From contig NZ_ANHX01000079.1 in the NCBI RefSeq assembly GCF_000316035.1, positions 60,870 to 124,869 on the forward strand: DNA of 64,000 bases, in the 5' to 3' direction. The notes below the pieces were generated by a model. The model searched no databases, was not told the origin of the DNA, and was given only the letters and a program-made list of their open reading frames with translations. Positions 44,371 to 51,497 of the stretch are shown piece after piece. This DNA comes from Paenibacillus sp. PAMC 26794 (GTDB lineage Bacteria; Bacillota; Bacilli; Paenibacillales; Paenibacillaceae). Within the stretch, counting starts at the first letter, position 1. Each line of letters begins with the position of its first letter. The position numbers were made by a program, and so were the translations under genes.

Positions 44371-45117
44371 TTACATTGTTCCGCCGCCCTGGCGAACAGA
44401 GGCAGGAATCTTTTCAGGTCCCTGATTAATATATTTATTGATAAAAGTACCTACTTTGGCATCGTCGAATTGGTCGAGCTTCATCGTTTTGGTCCATGCG
44501 GTCACCACGACTTCACTGCCTTCGGGAATATCCTTGTTGGGTACAGCCAGAATACCTGCTCCGGCTTCGCGGAATTTGGCGAGGTATTTCAGATGTTCCT
44601 TCAAATCCTCGCTTGCGTTCTCACGATAATAGATGATGATATCCCCGTGCTCCAGATTGTGTACCAGGTAATTGTAGCCCGGGAAGTCGGTGTAAAATCC
44701 AAACTTGATGTCATGCGGATTATGCGGCCCCGATGTTGGAATTGTCATCTCATACTGAATGGGGTCCTCCGTATGGTCTGCCCCATAATATTTATCTTCA
44801 GTCACGTCGATTGTCGCGTTGGACTCCAGATCAGCTACATTATATGTTTTACCTGCTCCTTGCATGAAGAACAGACCAAACGTAATAATCGACACAGCCA
44901 TCATTACATGTGCAGCCAGCCGAAGGGATCGACTTTTTTTGTGGATGTCCGCCCGTTCTTTCTTTTTCATGTGGCCCAGGATTCTGCCCTGTGTGCGTGA
45001 TGCCCAGATATAGGCGGCGATGGAGAACAGTAACACGATTACACCTACGATGAGCCACAGGTAGGATGTACCTGCCTCGTGCTCCATTTGCATATGATTC
45101 ATATGAGTCATGTCCAT
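44371..45117 (-). CDS. DUF3105 domain membrane protein
   Basis: 248 residues. The start is ATG 45117, after AGAGGA by seven bases; the frame reaches back to 45201 without a site. His/Met-rich N terminus (MDMTHMNHMQMEHEAG), a helix (LWLIVGVIVLLFSIAAYIWA), a basic cytoplasmic loop, a second helix (LAAHVMMAVSIITFGLFF), and an extracellular DUF3105 domain with PTSGPHNPHDIKFGFYTD and NYLVHNLEHGDIIIYYR. The Met/His-rich start and the copy of a BlaI/CopY-like operator upstream suggest, but do not prove, a link with metal (copper) stress. Confidence 0.8.
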   Translation of the reverse strand: MDMTHMNHMQMEHEAGTSYLWLIVGVIVLLFSIAAYIWASRTQGRILGHMKKKERADIHKKSRSLRLAAHVMMAVSIITFGLFFMQGAGKTYNVADLESNATIDVTEDKYYGADHTEDPIQYEMTIPTSGPHNPHDIKFGFYTDFPGYNYLVHNLEHGDIIIYYRENASEDLKEHLKYLAKFREAGAGILAVPNKDIPEGSEVVVTAWTKTMKLDQFDDAKVGTFINKYINQGPEKIPASVRQGGGTM

Positions 45118-45157
45118 AGAGAGTTCCTCTGCTTCCTTTGTAAAATGAGTGATCATT

Positions 45158-45176
45158 ACACTACATAATGTAGTGT
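45158..45176. promoter_or_regulatory. Palindromic operator 1 before DUF3105 gene
   Basis: ACACTACATAATGTAGTGT: nine-base perfect arms around one central base. The TACA-N3-TGTA core resembles BlaI/MecI/CopY family sites. Lies 41 bases before the start codon, probably within the promoter. Confidence 0.6.
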
Positions 45177-45259
45177 TTATGGCAATGGTGAGTCCTCTCA
45201 TTACGTAACGGAAGTTGCTGGATTCGTGTTTGTTACGTAAATAAGAACATACCTATTGC

Positions 45260-45276
45260 ACTACACATTATAGTGT
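45260..45276. promoter_or_regulatory. Operator 2 before DUF3105 gene
   Basis: CACTA-CACATTA-TAGTG repeats the CACTA-N7-TAGTG layout of the site at 45158-45176, about 100 bases further upstream. No BlaI/CopY-like regulator gene is in the window. Confidence 0.45.
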
Positions 45277-45312
45277 ATGAAACATGCTCGGCGCAATGCT
45301 GCCTTGGTAAAC

Positions 45313-45350
45313 CAAAAAAAGACCTTCCCCGCGCGAGCAGGGAAAGCCTT
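45313..45350 (-). terminator. Terminator of the zinc-ribbon membrane protein gene
   Basis: AAGGCTTTCCC and GGGAAGGTCTT pair on the minus strand; seven T follow. Confidence 0.8.
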
Positions 45351-45365
45351 AATACAAATCTAATG

Positions 45366-45425
45366 AGATAACAGCGATCGGAAGGTTGTTCTGTCATCGA
45401 AGTAACAAGTGTAAATAACTTTATC
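45366..45425 (+). repeat. Intergenic repeat family A, short copy A4
   Basis: Core AGCGATCGGAAGGTTGTTC..TGTCATCGAAGTAACAAG..TGTAAATAAC, nearly identical to A3, flanked by short GATAA (45366-45370) and TTATC (45421-45425) arms. It lies in the 3' untranslated part of the minus-strand gene at 45439, between its stop and its terminator. Confidence 0.75.
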
Positions 45426-45438
45426 CAACTGAACTATT

Positions 45439-46356
45439 TTACAGACGACCAAACGGTGAAAGCATCAAGCGGATCAGCCCAATGATAATCTCACCCAACA
45501 ATCGATACAGAATAAAGAACACGACCACATTGGCAATAAGCACGCTGTACATGCTATCGATGGCTGCTTGGGTACGATTCAGTGGATATTGGAACAGCAC
45601 CGAGTTCAGCGCAACAAAGATAATGATATACGAGACAGCAAGCAATGAGATCGCGATGGAATACGAGATGATAATAAACAGATTCGCCAGAACAAGGGAT
45701 ACGACAGCAGGAACAAGCAATGTACCAAACTGGGCAACCAGTGTTTTGGGCCGGAAGGTTATTTTTTCAATCTTCAGAATAGCGTACATCAGTGCAATAG
45801 AGGCAATCAGGATAATGACGGTGAACAACAGCGGTCTTAAAAATCCACCAATGAACAAGCCGTCCATGCCTATGCGACTAAAGGTAATTAAGAAGTATGT
45901 AGAAGATAGAACTGCAATTAGCGCCATCGTTAGCCATCCGTTTAGGGAATGCTGGTCGCCAACGGTTTTCATCGTCTGATAAGGACGGGCCAATACACTG
46001 AGGAAATAGGATAGATACTGTTTGCTTACTTCTTTGGCTTGCTGAACTTTCTCATTCTGCACAATATTATTCCACTGATTGGAGCTATTGTCTCCTGCAG
46101 AAGCATGGTCATTGGTACCTGTTGATTCTCTTGTCTGTTCCTTGTGAATGGAGACGGATGGTGTGTTGGATGGAGCGGATGCCTGGGAAGAGGTAGCCTG
46201 CGTGCTGGACCAACGGGTATATTCGGGTTCGGAAGCAGCAGCAGATTCCGGGTTCGGTACAGGAGTTGGTGATGAGGTTGTTTGCGTTAGATTAGAGCCG
46301 CACCTCTCGCAAAAATGGGCATCTCCATTTTCATGATTACATACTGGACATTTCAT
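45439..46356 (-). CDS. Zinc-ribbon membrane protein (Yip1-like)
   Basis: 305 residues. The start is ATG 46356, eight bases after GGAGG. N-terminal zinc ribbon MKCPVCNHENGDAHFCERCG (four Cys), a Ser/Thr/Pro-rich linker of about 80 residues, then five or six hydrophobic helices (LTMALIAVLSSTYFLITF, LFTVIILIASIALMYAIL and others), as in bacterial Yip1/DUF1282-like proteins. Function unknown; may scaffold stress signalling at the membrane. Confidence 0.75.
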   Translation of the reverse strand: MKCPVCNHENGDAHFCERCGSNLTQTTSSPTPVPNPESAAASEPEYTRWSSTQATSSQASAPSNTPSVSIHKEQTRESTGTNDHASAGDNSSNQWNNIVQNEKVQQAKEVSKQYLSYFLSVLARPYQTMKTVGDQHSLNGWLTMALIAVLSSTYFLITFSRIGMDGLFIGGFLRPLLFTVIILIASIALMYAILKIEKITFRPKTLVAQFGTLLVPAVVSLVLANLFIIISYSIAISLLAVSYIIIFVALNSVLFQYPLNRTQAAIDSMYSVLIANVVVFFILYRLLGEIIIGLIRLMLSPFGRL

Positions 46357-46650
46357 GGTATAAGCCTCCAATTTCTAGAAAATAAAAACATGTCAACATT
46401 GTGTCTCATTTTAACGGTTAATGACGAAGTTTGTCTATGTTTCGCAGGAATTAGTACCCATTTAGGGAAAGTTGAAACAAAGCCTAGAATCCTGTGTATG
46501 AAAACAGAGTGTAGAAGCAACAATAGTATAGGAATGACATGCAGGCATATTAATGTAAATTCACTGTGGTTTAAGACGAATTGTTTTCGGCTGGTAATGT
46601 CTCATCGTTCGCTTTTATGTGTTATTCTCATGTTAACTATATCTTTTGGG

Positions 46651-46695
46651 TTGCCTATGATCGTATATTTATGTATAATCAATCGTGTTAACACG
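46651..46695 (+). promoter_or_regulatory. Promoter with CGTGTTAACACG operator before MpsC-like gene
   Basis: TTGCCT (46651-46656), 17 bases, TATAAT (46674-46679), then a perfect 12-base palindrome CGTGTTAACACG (46684-46695) over the expected start of transcription. It leaves little room for the open frame spanning 46315-46710, which I do not accept as a gene. The rest of the 374-base gap shows nothing. Confidence 0.6.
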
Positions 46696-46730
46696 TCGAA
46701 TGTACGGTAGTAAGAGATGTGGGTGAGTTC

Positions 46731-47075
46731 ATGGAACTACTGGACAGCAATGAGAGCAAGAAGAAGATGTGCCAGTATTATAACGAAATTTCGAAGGAAC
46801 TGTTCGGATTTGGCACCACTCTCCTGAGAGTGACCATTGACCAGAATATTGTGACCTTCTACGCGAAGCACCGACGTTCACCGCGCTCTGACGCCCTGGA
46901 AGGGGAGGCCCCCGGCTTAAAGCTGGAAGTGGACTTCCGCATGTCTGTCTTATATAAGAAGAAATTCCGGGAGAAGCTCGAGCAACACATGGGTTTGCCA
47001 ATTGAAGCTATATTGCGGGATTATGATGCGTCCACCCAGTGGGCGATCACGAATGTGATTCTGGAACAGGCCTAA
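46731..47075 (+). CDS. MpsC/DUF2294-like small protein
   Basis: 114 residues from ATG 46731 (a GTG at 46719 is the alternative; ribosome sites are weak for both). Motifs match the DUF2294 (MpsC) pattern: KELFGFGTTLLRVTIDQNIV followed by YAKHRRSPRSDALEG, then FREKLEQHMGLPIEAILRDY and WAITNVILE. Members are linked to sodium/bicarbonate transport (MpsABC) but also occur alone, as here. No MpsA/B gene is nearby, so the role is open. Confidence 0.6.
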   Translation: MELLDSNESKKKMCQYYNEISKELFGFGTTLLRVTIDQNIVTFYAKHRRSPRSDALEGEAPGLKLEVDFRMSVLYKKKFREKLEQHMGLPIEAILRDYDASTQWAITNVILEQA

Positions 47076-47241
47076 GGATGGATCGGCAGGATTAATTCTT
47101 GTTGATGTATACAGAGGTTATGGCCCGGATTCATGATCAGGTTCCGTACAATTTCATATGATGGCGTCTGTCTTCGGATTGATTCTGAAGCAGAAACCGA
47201 TGATGTACCGGCAGCGGGTGTCGCTTTCCTTTGTTTACGAA

Positions 47242-47288
47242 GAAAAGTGTTCTTGTTTATACAAGAACACTTTTCTTTTTGTTTTTTT
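47242..47288 (+). terminator. Strong terminator hairpin just before the purine-operon binding protein
   Basis: A perfect 14-base stem (GAAAAGTGTTCTTG and its complement, 47242-47275) with a six-base loop and a T-rich tail. It ends 36-48 bases before the next ATG and 167 bases after the MpsC-like stop. It may end the MpsC-like transcript or act as an attenuator in the leader of the purine operon. A 7-pair hairpin CUUCGGA..UCUGAAG lies upstream near 47172. Confidence 0.85.
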
Positions 47289-47323
47289 CATACACATCAC
47301 ATATATCAGGGGGAATCAGGATC

Positions 47324-48394
47324 ATGATGAAAAAGTGGATTAGCGGTTTGGCAGCAGTGGCAATGACATCAGTATTACTTGCAGGTTGTGGCAGCACAGA
47401 GGATGCAACAGGCGGATCAGGCAGTGGGGGGACCGCAGCGAACAAATTGGTTATCTCCACTTGGGGCTTCTCCGAAGATTTCTTTAATGAAGAAGTATTT
47501 GGTCCATTCGAAAAAGAACATAATGTAGACATCGTGCTCGAAGTCGGCAATAATGCTGAACGTCTGAATAAAATTCGTCAAGGTACATCAAATGTCGATG
47601 TTATCTACCTGTCTGATTACTATGCACAACAAGGTATCGATGAAGGTCTGTTTGAGAAAATTGACCGCTCCAAAATTCCAAATGTAAATGACATTTATGA
47701 TATTGCCAAAGCACCACTTGGTGAAGATTATGGCCCGGCCTACACGGTCGGACAGCACGGTATCGCTTATAACCCGGATCTCGTATCCAAAGAAGTGACT
47801 TCATGGAGTGACCTGTGGGACCCGGCGTTCGAAGGTAACCTGACCATCCCGAATATTACGGCAACAGCAGGCCCAATGGTTGTGGATGCAGCTTCCCGAG
47901 TAGCCGGAAACGATACGTTTAATGAAGATGCCGCATTTGCTGAACTGAAAAAACTGAGCGGCAATGTGGTGAAATTCTATAGCCAAACGTCCGAGTTCGT
48001 GAACATGTTCTCTCAAGAAGAGATTGCAGGCGGACCGATCATGGAAATGTATTTCAAAGATCTGAAAGCAGCCGTGCCTAATGCGAAGTTTGTTACACCT
48101 AGCGAAGGTGCATATGCCGTGATGAACACAATCAATGTCGTGAAGGGCAGCAAAAACAAAGAGCTGGCTGAAGAGTTCATCAACTGGCAGCTTAGCCAGG
48201 ATGTACAAGCAAAATCTGCTAAAGCCAAAGTCGATTCCCCGGTGAACACCAAGGTTGAACTGACTGCTGAAGAAGCAGAAGGCGTAACGTACGGCGCTGA
48301 AGTTGTTGAGAAGCTGAACAAGCTGGATATGGAATTCGTGAATCAACAGGTTAAAGGCTGGACAGATCGCTGGAACCGTGAGATTGCACAATAA
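47324..48394 (+). CDS. PotD-like solute-binding lipoprotein of predicted purine/nucleoside importer
   Basis: Binding protein of a spermidine/putrescine-type ABC importer, 356 residues. The start at ATG 47324 gives MMKKWISGLAAVAMTSVLLA and lipobox LAGC (Cys 22); an upstream frame to 47231 crosses the terminator hairpin. Family sequence: LVISTWGFSEDFFNEEVFGP, VDVIYLSDYYAQQGIDEGLF, TVGQHGIAYNPDLV and ITATAGPMVVDAAS. The usual polyamine signature NWGDYI is absent (STWGFSEDF instead), in agreement with a different ligand. First gene of a unit with a nucleoside hydrolase, two permeases, ATPase and adenine deaminase; ligand inferred from these. Confidence 0.88.
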   Translation: MMKKWISGLAAVAMTSVLLAGCGSTEDATGGSGSGGTAANKLVISTWGFSEDFFNEEVFGPFEKEHNVDIVLEVGNNAERLNKIRQGTSNVDVIYLSDYYAQQGIDEGLFEKIDRSKIPNVNDIYDIAKAPLGEDYGPAYTVGQHGIAYNPDLVSKEVTSWSDLWDPAFEGNLTIPNITATAGPMVVDAASRVAGNDTFNEDAAFAELKKLSGNVVKFYSQTSEFVNMFSQEEIAGGPIMEMYFKDLKAAVPNAKFVTPSEGAYAVMNTINVVKGSKNKELAEEFINWQLSQDVQAKSAKAKVDSPVNTKVELTAEEAEGVTYGAEVVEKLNKLDMEFVNQQVKGWTDRWNREIAQ

Positions 48395-48427
48395 ACAACC
48401 GAATTTCTTAAAAGTTACCTTTGATCT

Positions 48428-48657
48428 ATATAAGTTCAACCAAACTTTTTACACGAGAACGGAGAGGACAGAAATAATGTGAAGAAGCGAAGCGTTCGCC
48501 TAAAAGCTTTCTGAAAGAAAGCTGCATCGGAAGCATACGCTATCCCCGGATTTTCCCTTTGAACAAGGGAATTAAAAAAATCTGGGGATAACAGCGATCG
48601 GAATGTTATTCTGTCATCGGAGTGGTAAGTGTAAATATTCTTTAGTTGAACTTATAT
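48428..48657 (+). repeat. Intergenic repeat family A, long copy A5
   Basis: 230 bases in the purine operon between binding protein and nucleoside hydrolase. Perfect 13-base outer arms ATATAAGTTCAAC (48428-48440) and GTTGAACTTATAT (48645-48657); then TTTACAC/GTGTAAA (48448-48454 with 48629-48635) and GACAGAA/TTCTGTC (48467-48473 with 48609-48615). Inside: AGCTTTC/GAAAGCT hairpin (48505-48523) and TATCCCC/GGGGATA stem (48541-48590) capped by CCCTT/AAGGG. Looks like a multibranched fold; no terminator T-tract at its end. Confidence 0.88.
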
Positions 48658-48702
48658 CATTTGCAGCAAGCAACCATATTACCGCATAGGAGTTGAGAAC
48701 GG

Positions 48703-49641
48703 ATGAGTGAAGCGCTGAATCGCATCATTTTGGATGTGGACACGGGGATTGACGATGCACTGGCAATTTTGCTGGCGGTCAAAAGCCGGAAGCTGGACAT
48801 TCTCGGTATCACCACGGTCTGTGGGAACGTATCACTCCAGCAGGCAACAGAGAATACATGCAAAATCCTTGAACTTGCGGATGCACCTGAAATTCCGGTG
48901 ATTGCCGGAGCGGCAGGACCCCTTACTCGTAAGTCGCATTATGAACACCGGGTACATGGACAGGATGGATTGGGTGGTGCGCTGCCTGATCCGGCCGTGT
49001 TTAAGAAAGCCGAGGAAGGTTTTGCGCCAGACTTTATCGTGGAGCAAGCCAAGTTACATCCAGGCGAGCTGACCTTAATCATGACAGCTCCATTAACCAA
49101 TCTGGCACTCGCGCTGATGAAGTGTCCTGAATTGCCTTCTTTATTGAAGGAAGTCATCTTCATGGGTGGTGTTGTTCGCGGACATGGCAATATTACACCG
49201 ACAGCCGAGTACAACACATACGCTGATCCAGAGGCCGCACGCATTGTACTGCATGCAGGCATCGAGAAGCTTACCCAAGTCGGATTGGATGTAACGCGTC
49301 AAACATTGCTGAATGAAGCAACGATTGAGCGTCTCACCGATCCTGCACTGCGCGCGTACGTGGCTCAGAGCACGGAGATTTACATCAACCGTTACGAACA
49401 AATGAATGGCGTCCGCGCTTGCGCATTGCATGATCCACTAGCCGTGGGCGTAGCCCTTGCCCCTGAACTGTTAGGACGTAAATCGTATTACGTCGATGTC
49501 GAAACCGCCAGCCGCCTGTGCGATGGTCAGATGGTATGCGACTTCCAAAACCGTTTGGGCGAGCAGCCCAACACCCTCGTCTGCGAAACCGTAGATGCAG
49601 AAAGCTTCCTTGAACTGTTTATCAACGCGTTAAACGCGTAG
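48703..49641 (+). CDS. Inosine/uridine-preferring type nucleoside hydrolase
   Basis: Calcium-dependent hydrolase of 312 residues that frees bases from ribonucleosides. Full metal motif LDVDTGIDDA (Asp11, 13, 17, 18), VNKx-type GNVSLQQATENTCKILELA, VHGQDGLGG, MTAPLTNLALALMKCPEL, VIFMGGVVRGHGNITP, AEYNTYADPEAARIV and ACALHDPLAV with the catalytic His. AGGAG is 10 bases before the ATG. Second gene of the purine unit; it would act on nucleosides brought in by the importer, supplying adenine to the deaminase at the end of the unit. Confidence 0.95.
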   Translation: MSEALNRIILDVDTGIDDALAILLAVKSRKLDILGITTVCGNVSLQQATENTCKILELADAPEIPVIAGAAGPLTRKSHYEHRVHGQDGLGGALPDPAVFKKAEEGFAPDFIVEQAKLHPGELTLIMTAPLTNLALALMKCPELPSLLKEVIFMGGVVRGHGNITPTAEYNTYADPEAARIVLHAGIEKLTQVGLDVTRQTLLNEATIERLTDPALRAYVAQSTEIYINRYEQMNGVRACALHDPLAVGVALAPELLGRKSYYVDVETASRLCDGQMVCDFQNRLGEQPNTLVCETVDAESFLELFINALNA

Positions 49642-49670
49642 TTATGATAGTTAAATTCATGTTTTACACA

Positions 49671-49815
49671 ATAACGTAGTGACAGAAGAAAGCTGGAGAA
49701 GCGAAGCGTTCGCCTTTATCCCCGGATTTCCCCTTTTCGATAAGGATCAAAAAATCTGGGGATAACAGCGATCGAAAGATTCTTCTGGCACGGAGTGAGC
49801 TAGTGTAAAGTTGTG
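49671..49815 (+). repeat. Intergenic repeat family A, intermediate copy A6
   Basis: About 145 bases between nucleoside hydrolase and first permease. TTTACAC/GTGTAAA (about 49673-49679 with 49803-49809), GACAGAAGAA (49681-49690) with TTCTTCTGGC (49790-49799), GCGAAGCGTTCGC hairpin, TATCCCC/GGGGATA stem. The AGCTTTC hairpin segment of A2 and A5 is missing. The most diverged copy, yet its stems are kept by paired changes. Confidence 0.8.
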
Positions 49816-49861
49816 CTTTTAACGTGTGAATAAAACCATTTTAAGAGTCAGGAGTATCGCG

Positions 49862-50683
49862 ATGAAGAAATCAGTAATCTACTGGCTATTGCTGCCGGGA
49901 TTCGTGTTTTTGGCGGCATTTATGATCATTCCGATTGTCCTGACGATCGGGTCGACGTTTTTCCAAGAAAACTCCTTCACGTTTGAAGGATACATGCATT
50001 TTTTCAGAGACCCATACTTTTTGAAAATATTGCTTACGACGCTGCAAGTCAGCGTGGTCACCACCATTGTCTGTGTGGTGCTCGGATTCCCGACAGCTTA
50101 TTATATCTCGCAGAAAGCGCCGCGCCGCAAAGGCATTTTGCTGGCACTGGCGATCTTCCCACTGCTGACGAGCCCGGTCGTGCGCTCGTTTAGCTGGATG
50201 ATTATCCTTGGACGCAAAGGGCTGATCAATAACACCCTTGTTGGCCTGGGTATCGTGGACAAGCCGCTGGATATTCTGTATACACCAGCAGCGATGATGA
50301 TTGGTCTGACGCATCTGTTCCTGCCACTGATGATTATCTCTCTTGTCGGTGTACTTGAGAACATTGACGGTGACCTGCTCAAAGCAGCACAAAGTCTGGG
50401 TGCATCGCGTATTACGGCATTCCGCCGAGTTGTGTTCCCACTGGCTGTGCCAGGACTTGTGATCGGAGCCGTGCTTGTCTTTGTCGGAAGCCTGACGGCG
50501 TATACCACACCTGCCCTCCTTGGAGGCAAGCAGCGTGTAATTGCTACGTTCCTGTATCAGAACGCCATGACCCTCAACGACTGGTATCTGGCCTCGGTTG
50601 TTGCCGCGATTATGATTGTGATTACATTTGTCGTGGTTGTTGTCATGAACAAAATGGCCAAAACTTTAAATCCGAAGGGGTAG
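49862..50683 (+). CDS. PotB-like permease of predicted purine importer
   Basis: First membrane subunit, 273 residues, six predicted helices (IYWLLLPGFVFLAAFMIIPI first). EAA loop visible as LKAAQSLGASRITAFRRVVF. Start ATG 49862 follows AGGAG by seven bases; an in-frame upstream frame from 49826 has no site. Four bases separate it from the second permease, so they are translated together. Family: binding-protein-dependent permeases of the PotB/CysTW type. Confidence 0.92.
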   Translation: MKKSVIYWLLLPGFVFLAAFMIIPIVLTIGSTFFQENSFTFEGYMHFFRDPYFLKILLTTLQVSVVTTIVCVVLGFPTAYYISQKAPRRKGILLALAIFPLLTSPVVRSFSWMIILGRKGLINNTLVGLGIVDKPLDILYTPAAMMIGLTHLFLPLMIISLVGVLENIDGDLLKAAQSLGASRITAFRRVVFPLAVPGLVIGAVLVFVGSLTAYTTPALLGGKQRVIATFLYQNAMTLNDWYLASVVAAIMIVITFVVVVVMNKMAKTLNPKG

Positions 50684-50687
50684 ACAT

Positions 50688-51479
50688 ATGCGGGAGAAAC
50701 ATATCGGGCTGGGCCTGTTCAGTCTGCTGGTCTTTATCTTTCTGCTGGGCCCGCTTCTGATCATATCGGTCACTTCGTTTGAACCGGGAACGGTACTCAA
50801 ATTTCCGCCGGAAGGGTTCTCCTTCCGCTGGTATGAGAATATTTTCAACACAGGCGGTTTCCTCCGCACATTCCAGACGTCCATCATCATTTCCTTGCTA
50901 GGGAACCTGTTGGCACTGGTGCTCGGAGTTCCGGCTGCGTATGCACTTAGTCGTTACGATTTCAAAGGCAAGTCCGTGCTGAACGCACTGTTCCTGTCCC
51001 CGGTACTGATCCCGGGAATCGTGCTTGGTTTTACATTGATGAAATACCTGATCGTAATCTACCATCTGCCGATGTATCTCGGATTGTTGATCGGTCATAC
51101 GATTATCATGCTGCCATTTATCATTCGGGTTATCGCGTCGAGTCTGTCGAGCTTTGACTTTGCAGTGGAAGAAGCAGCGCTGAGTCTTGGTGCGGGACGG
51201 GTAAGAACGTTCTTCACGATCGTGCTTCCTAACATCCGCTCAGGAATTATCGCTGCGGTGCTGATTGCCTTCTTGGAGTCCTTCAACAACGTGGACATCT
51301 CGGTGTTCATGACCGGACCAGGGGTAAGTACATTACCGATCCAGATGCTGACGTATGTGGAGAATTATTTTGACCCAACGATTGCAGCGATTTCCGTGCT
51401 GTTGATGGTACTGACCGGACTTTTAATGTTCGTGATCGAACGGATCATGGGCGGATTTTCATACTTTACTAAACGTTAA
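50688..51479 (+). CDS. PotC-like permease of predicted purine importer
   Basis: Second membrane subunit, 263 residues. Helices include LGLFSLLVFIFLLGPLLIIS; a PotC-like periplasmic start FEPGTVLKFPPEGFSFRWYE and EAA loop VEEAALSLGAGRVRTFFTIV are present, with AFLESFNNVDISVFMTGPGV in the last part. Between the PotB-like gene (4-base gap) and the ATPase. AAGGGG precedes the ATG. Confidence 0.92.
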   Translation: MREKHIGLGLFSLLVFIFLLGPLLIISVTSFEPGTVLKFPPEGFSFRWYENIFNTGGFLRTFQTSIIISLLGNLLALVLGVPAAYALSRYDFKGKSVLNALFLSPVLIPGIVLGFTLMKYLIVIYHLPMYLGLLIGHTIIMLPFIIRVIASSLSSFDFAVEEAALSLGAGRVRTFFTIVLPNIRSGIIAAVLIAFLESFNNVDISVFMTGPGVSTLPIQMLTYVENYFDPTIAAISVLLMVLTGLLMFVIERIMGGFSYFTKR

Positions 51480-51497
51480 TTGGAGGCGCAGAACGCT

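Noticed and set aside
46315..46710. 131-codon open frame on the plus strand before the MpsC-like gene
   Set aside because: It starts inside the divergent zinc-ribbon gene, has no ribosome site, unusual composition, and overlaps a good promoter and palindrome.
47231..47323. N-terminal extension of the purine-operon binding protein
   Set aside because: The added residues come from the terminator hairpin, and the lipoprotein signal begins at 47324.
47133..47327. Small open frame through the leader before the purine-operon binding protein
   Set aside because: It crosses the terminator stem and has no ribosome site; leader-peptide control is not suggested by any codon run.
14994..49815. Family A considered as an insertion sequence
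   Set aside because: No transposase frame in any copy, no clear target duplications seen, and arm sequences vary while keeping complementarity.
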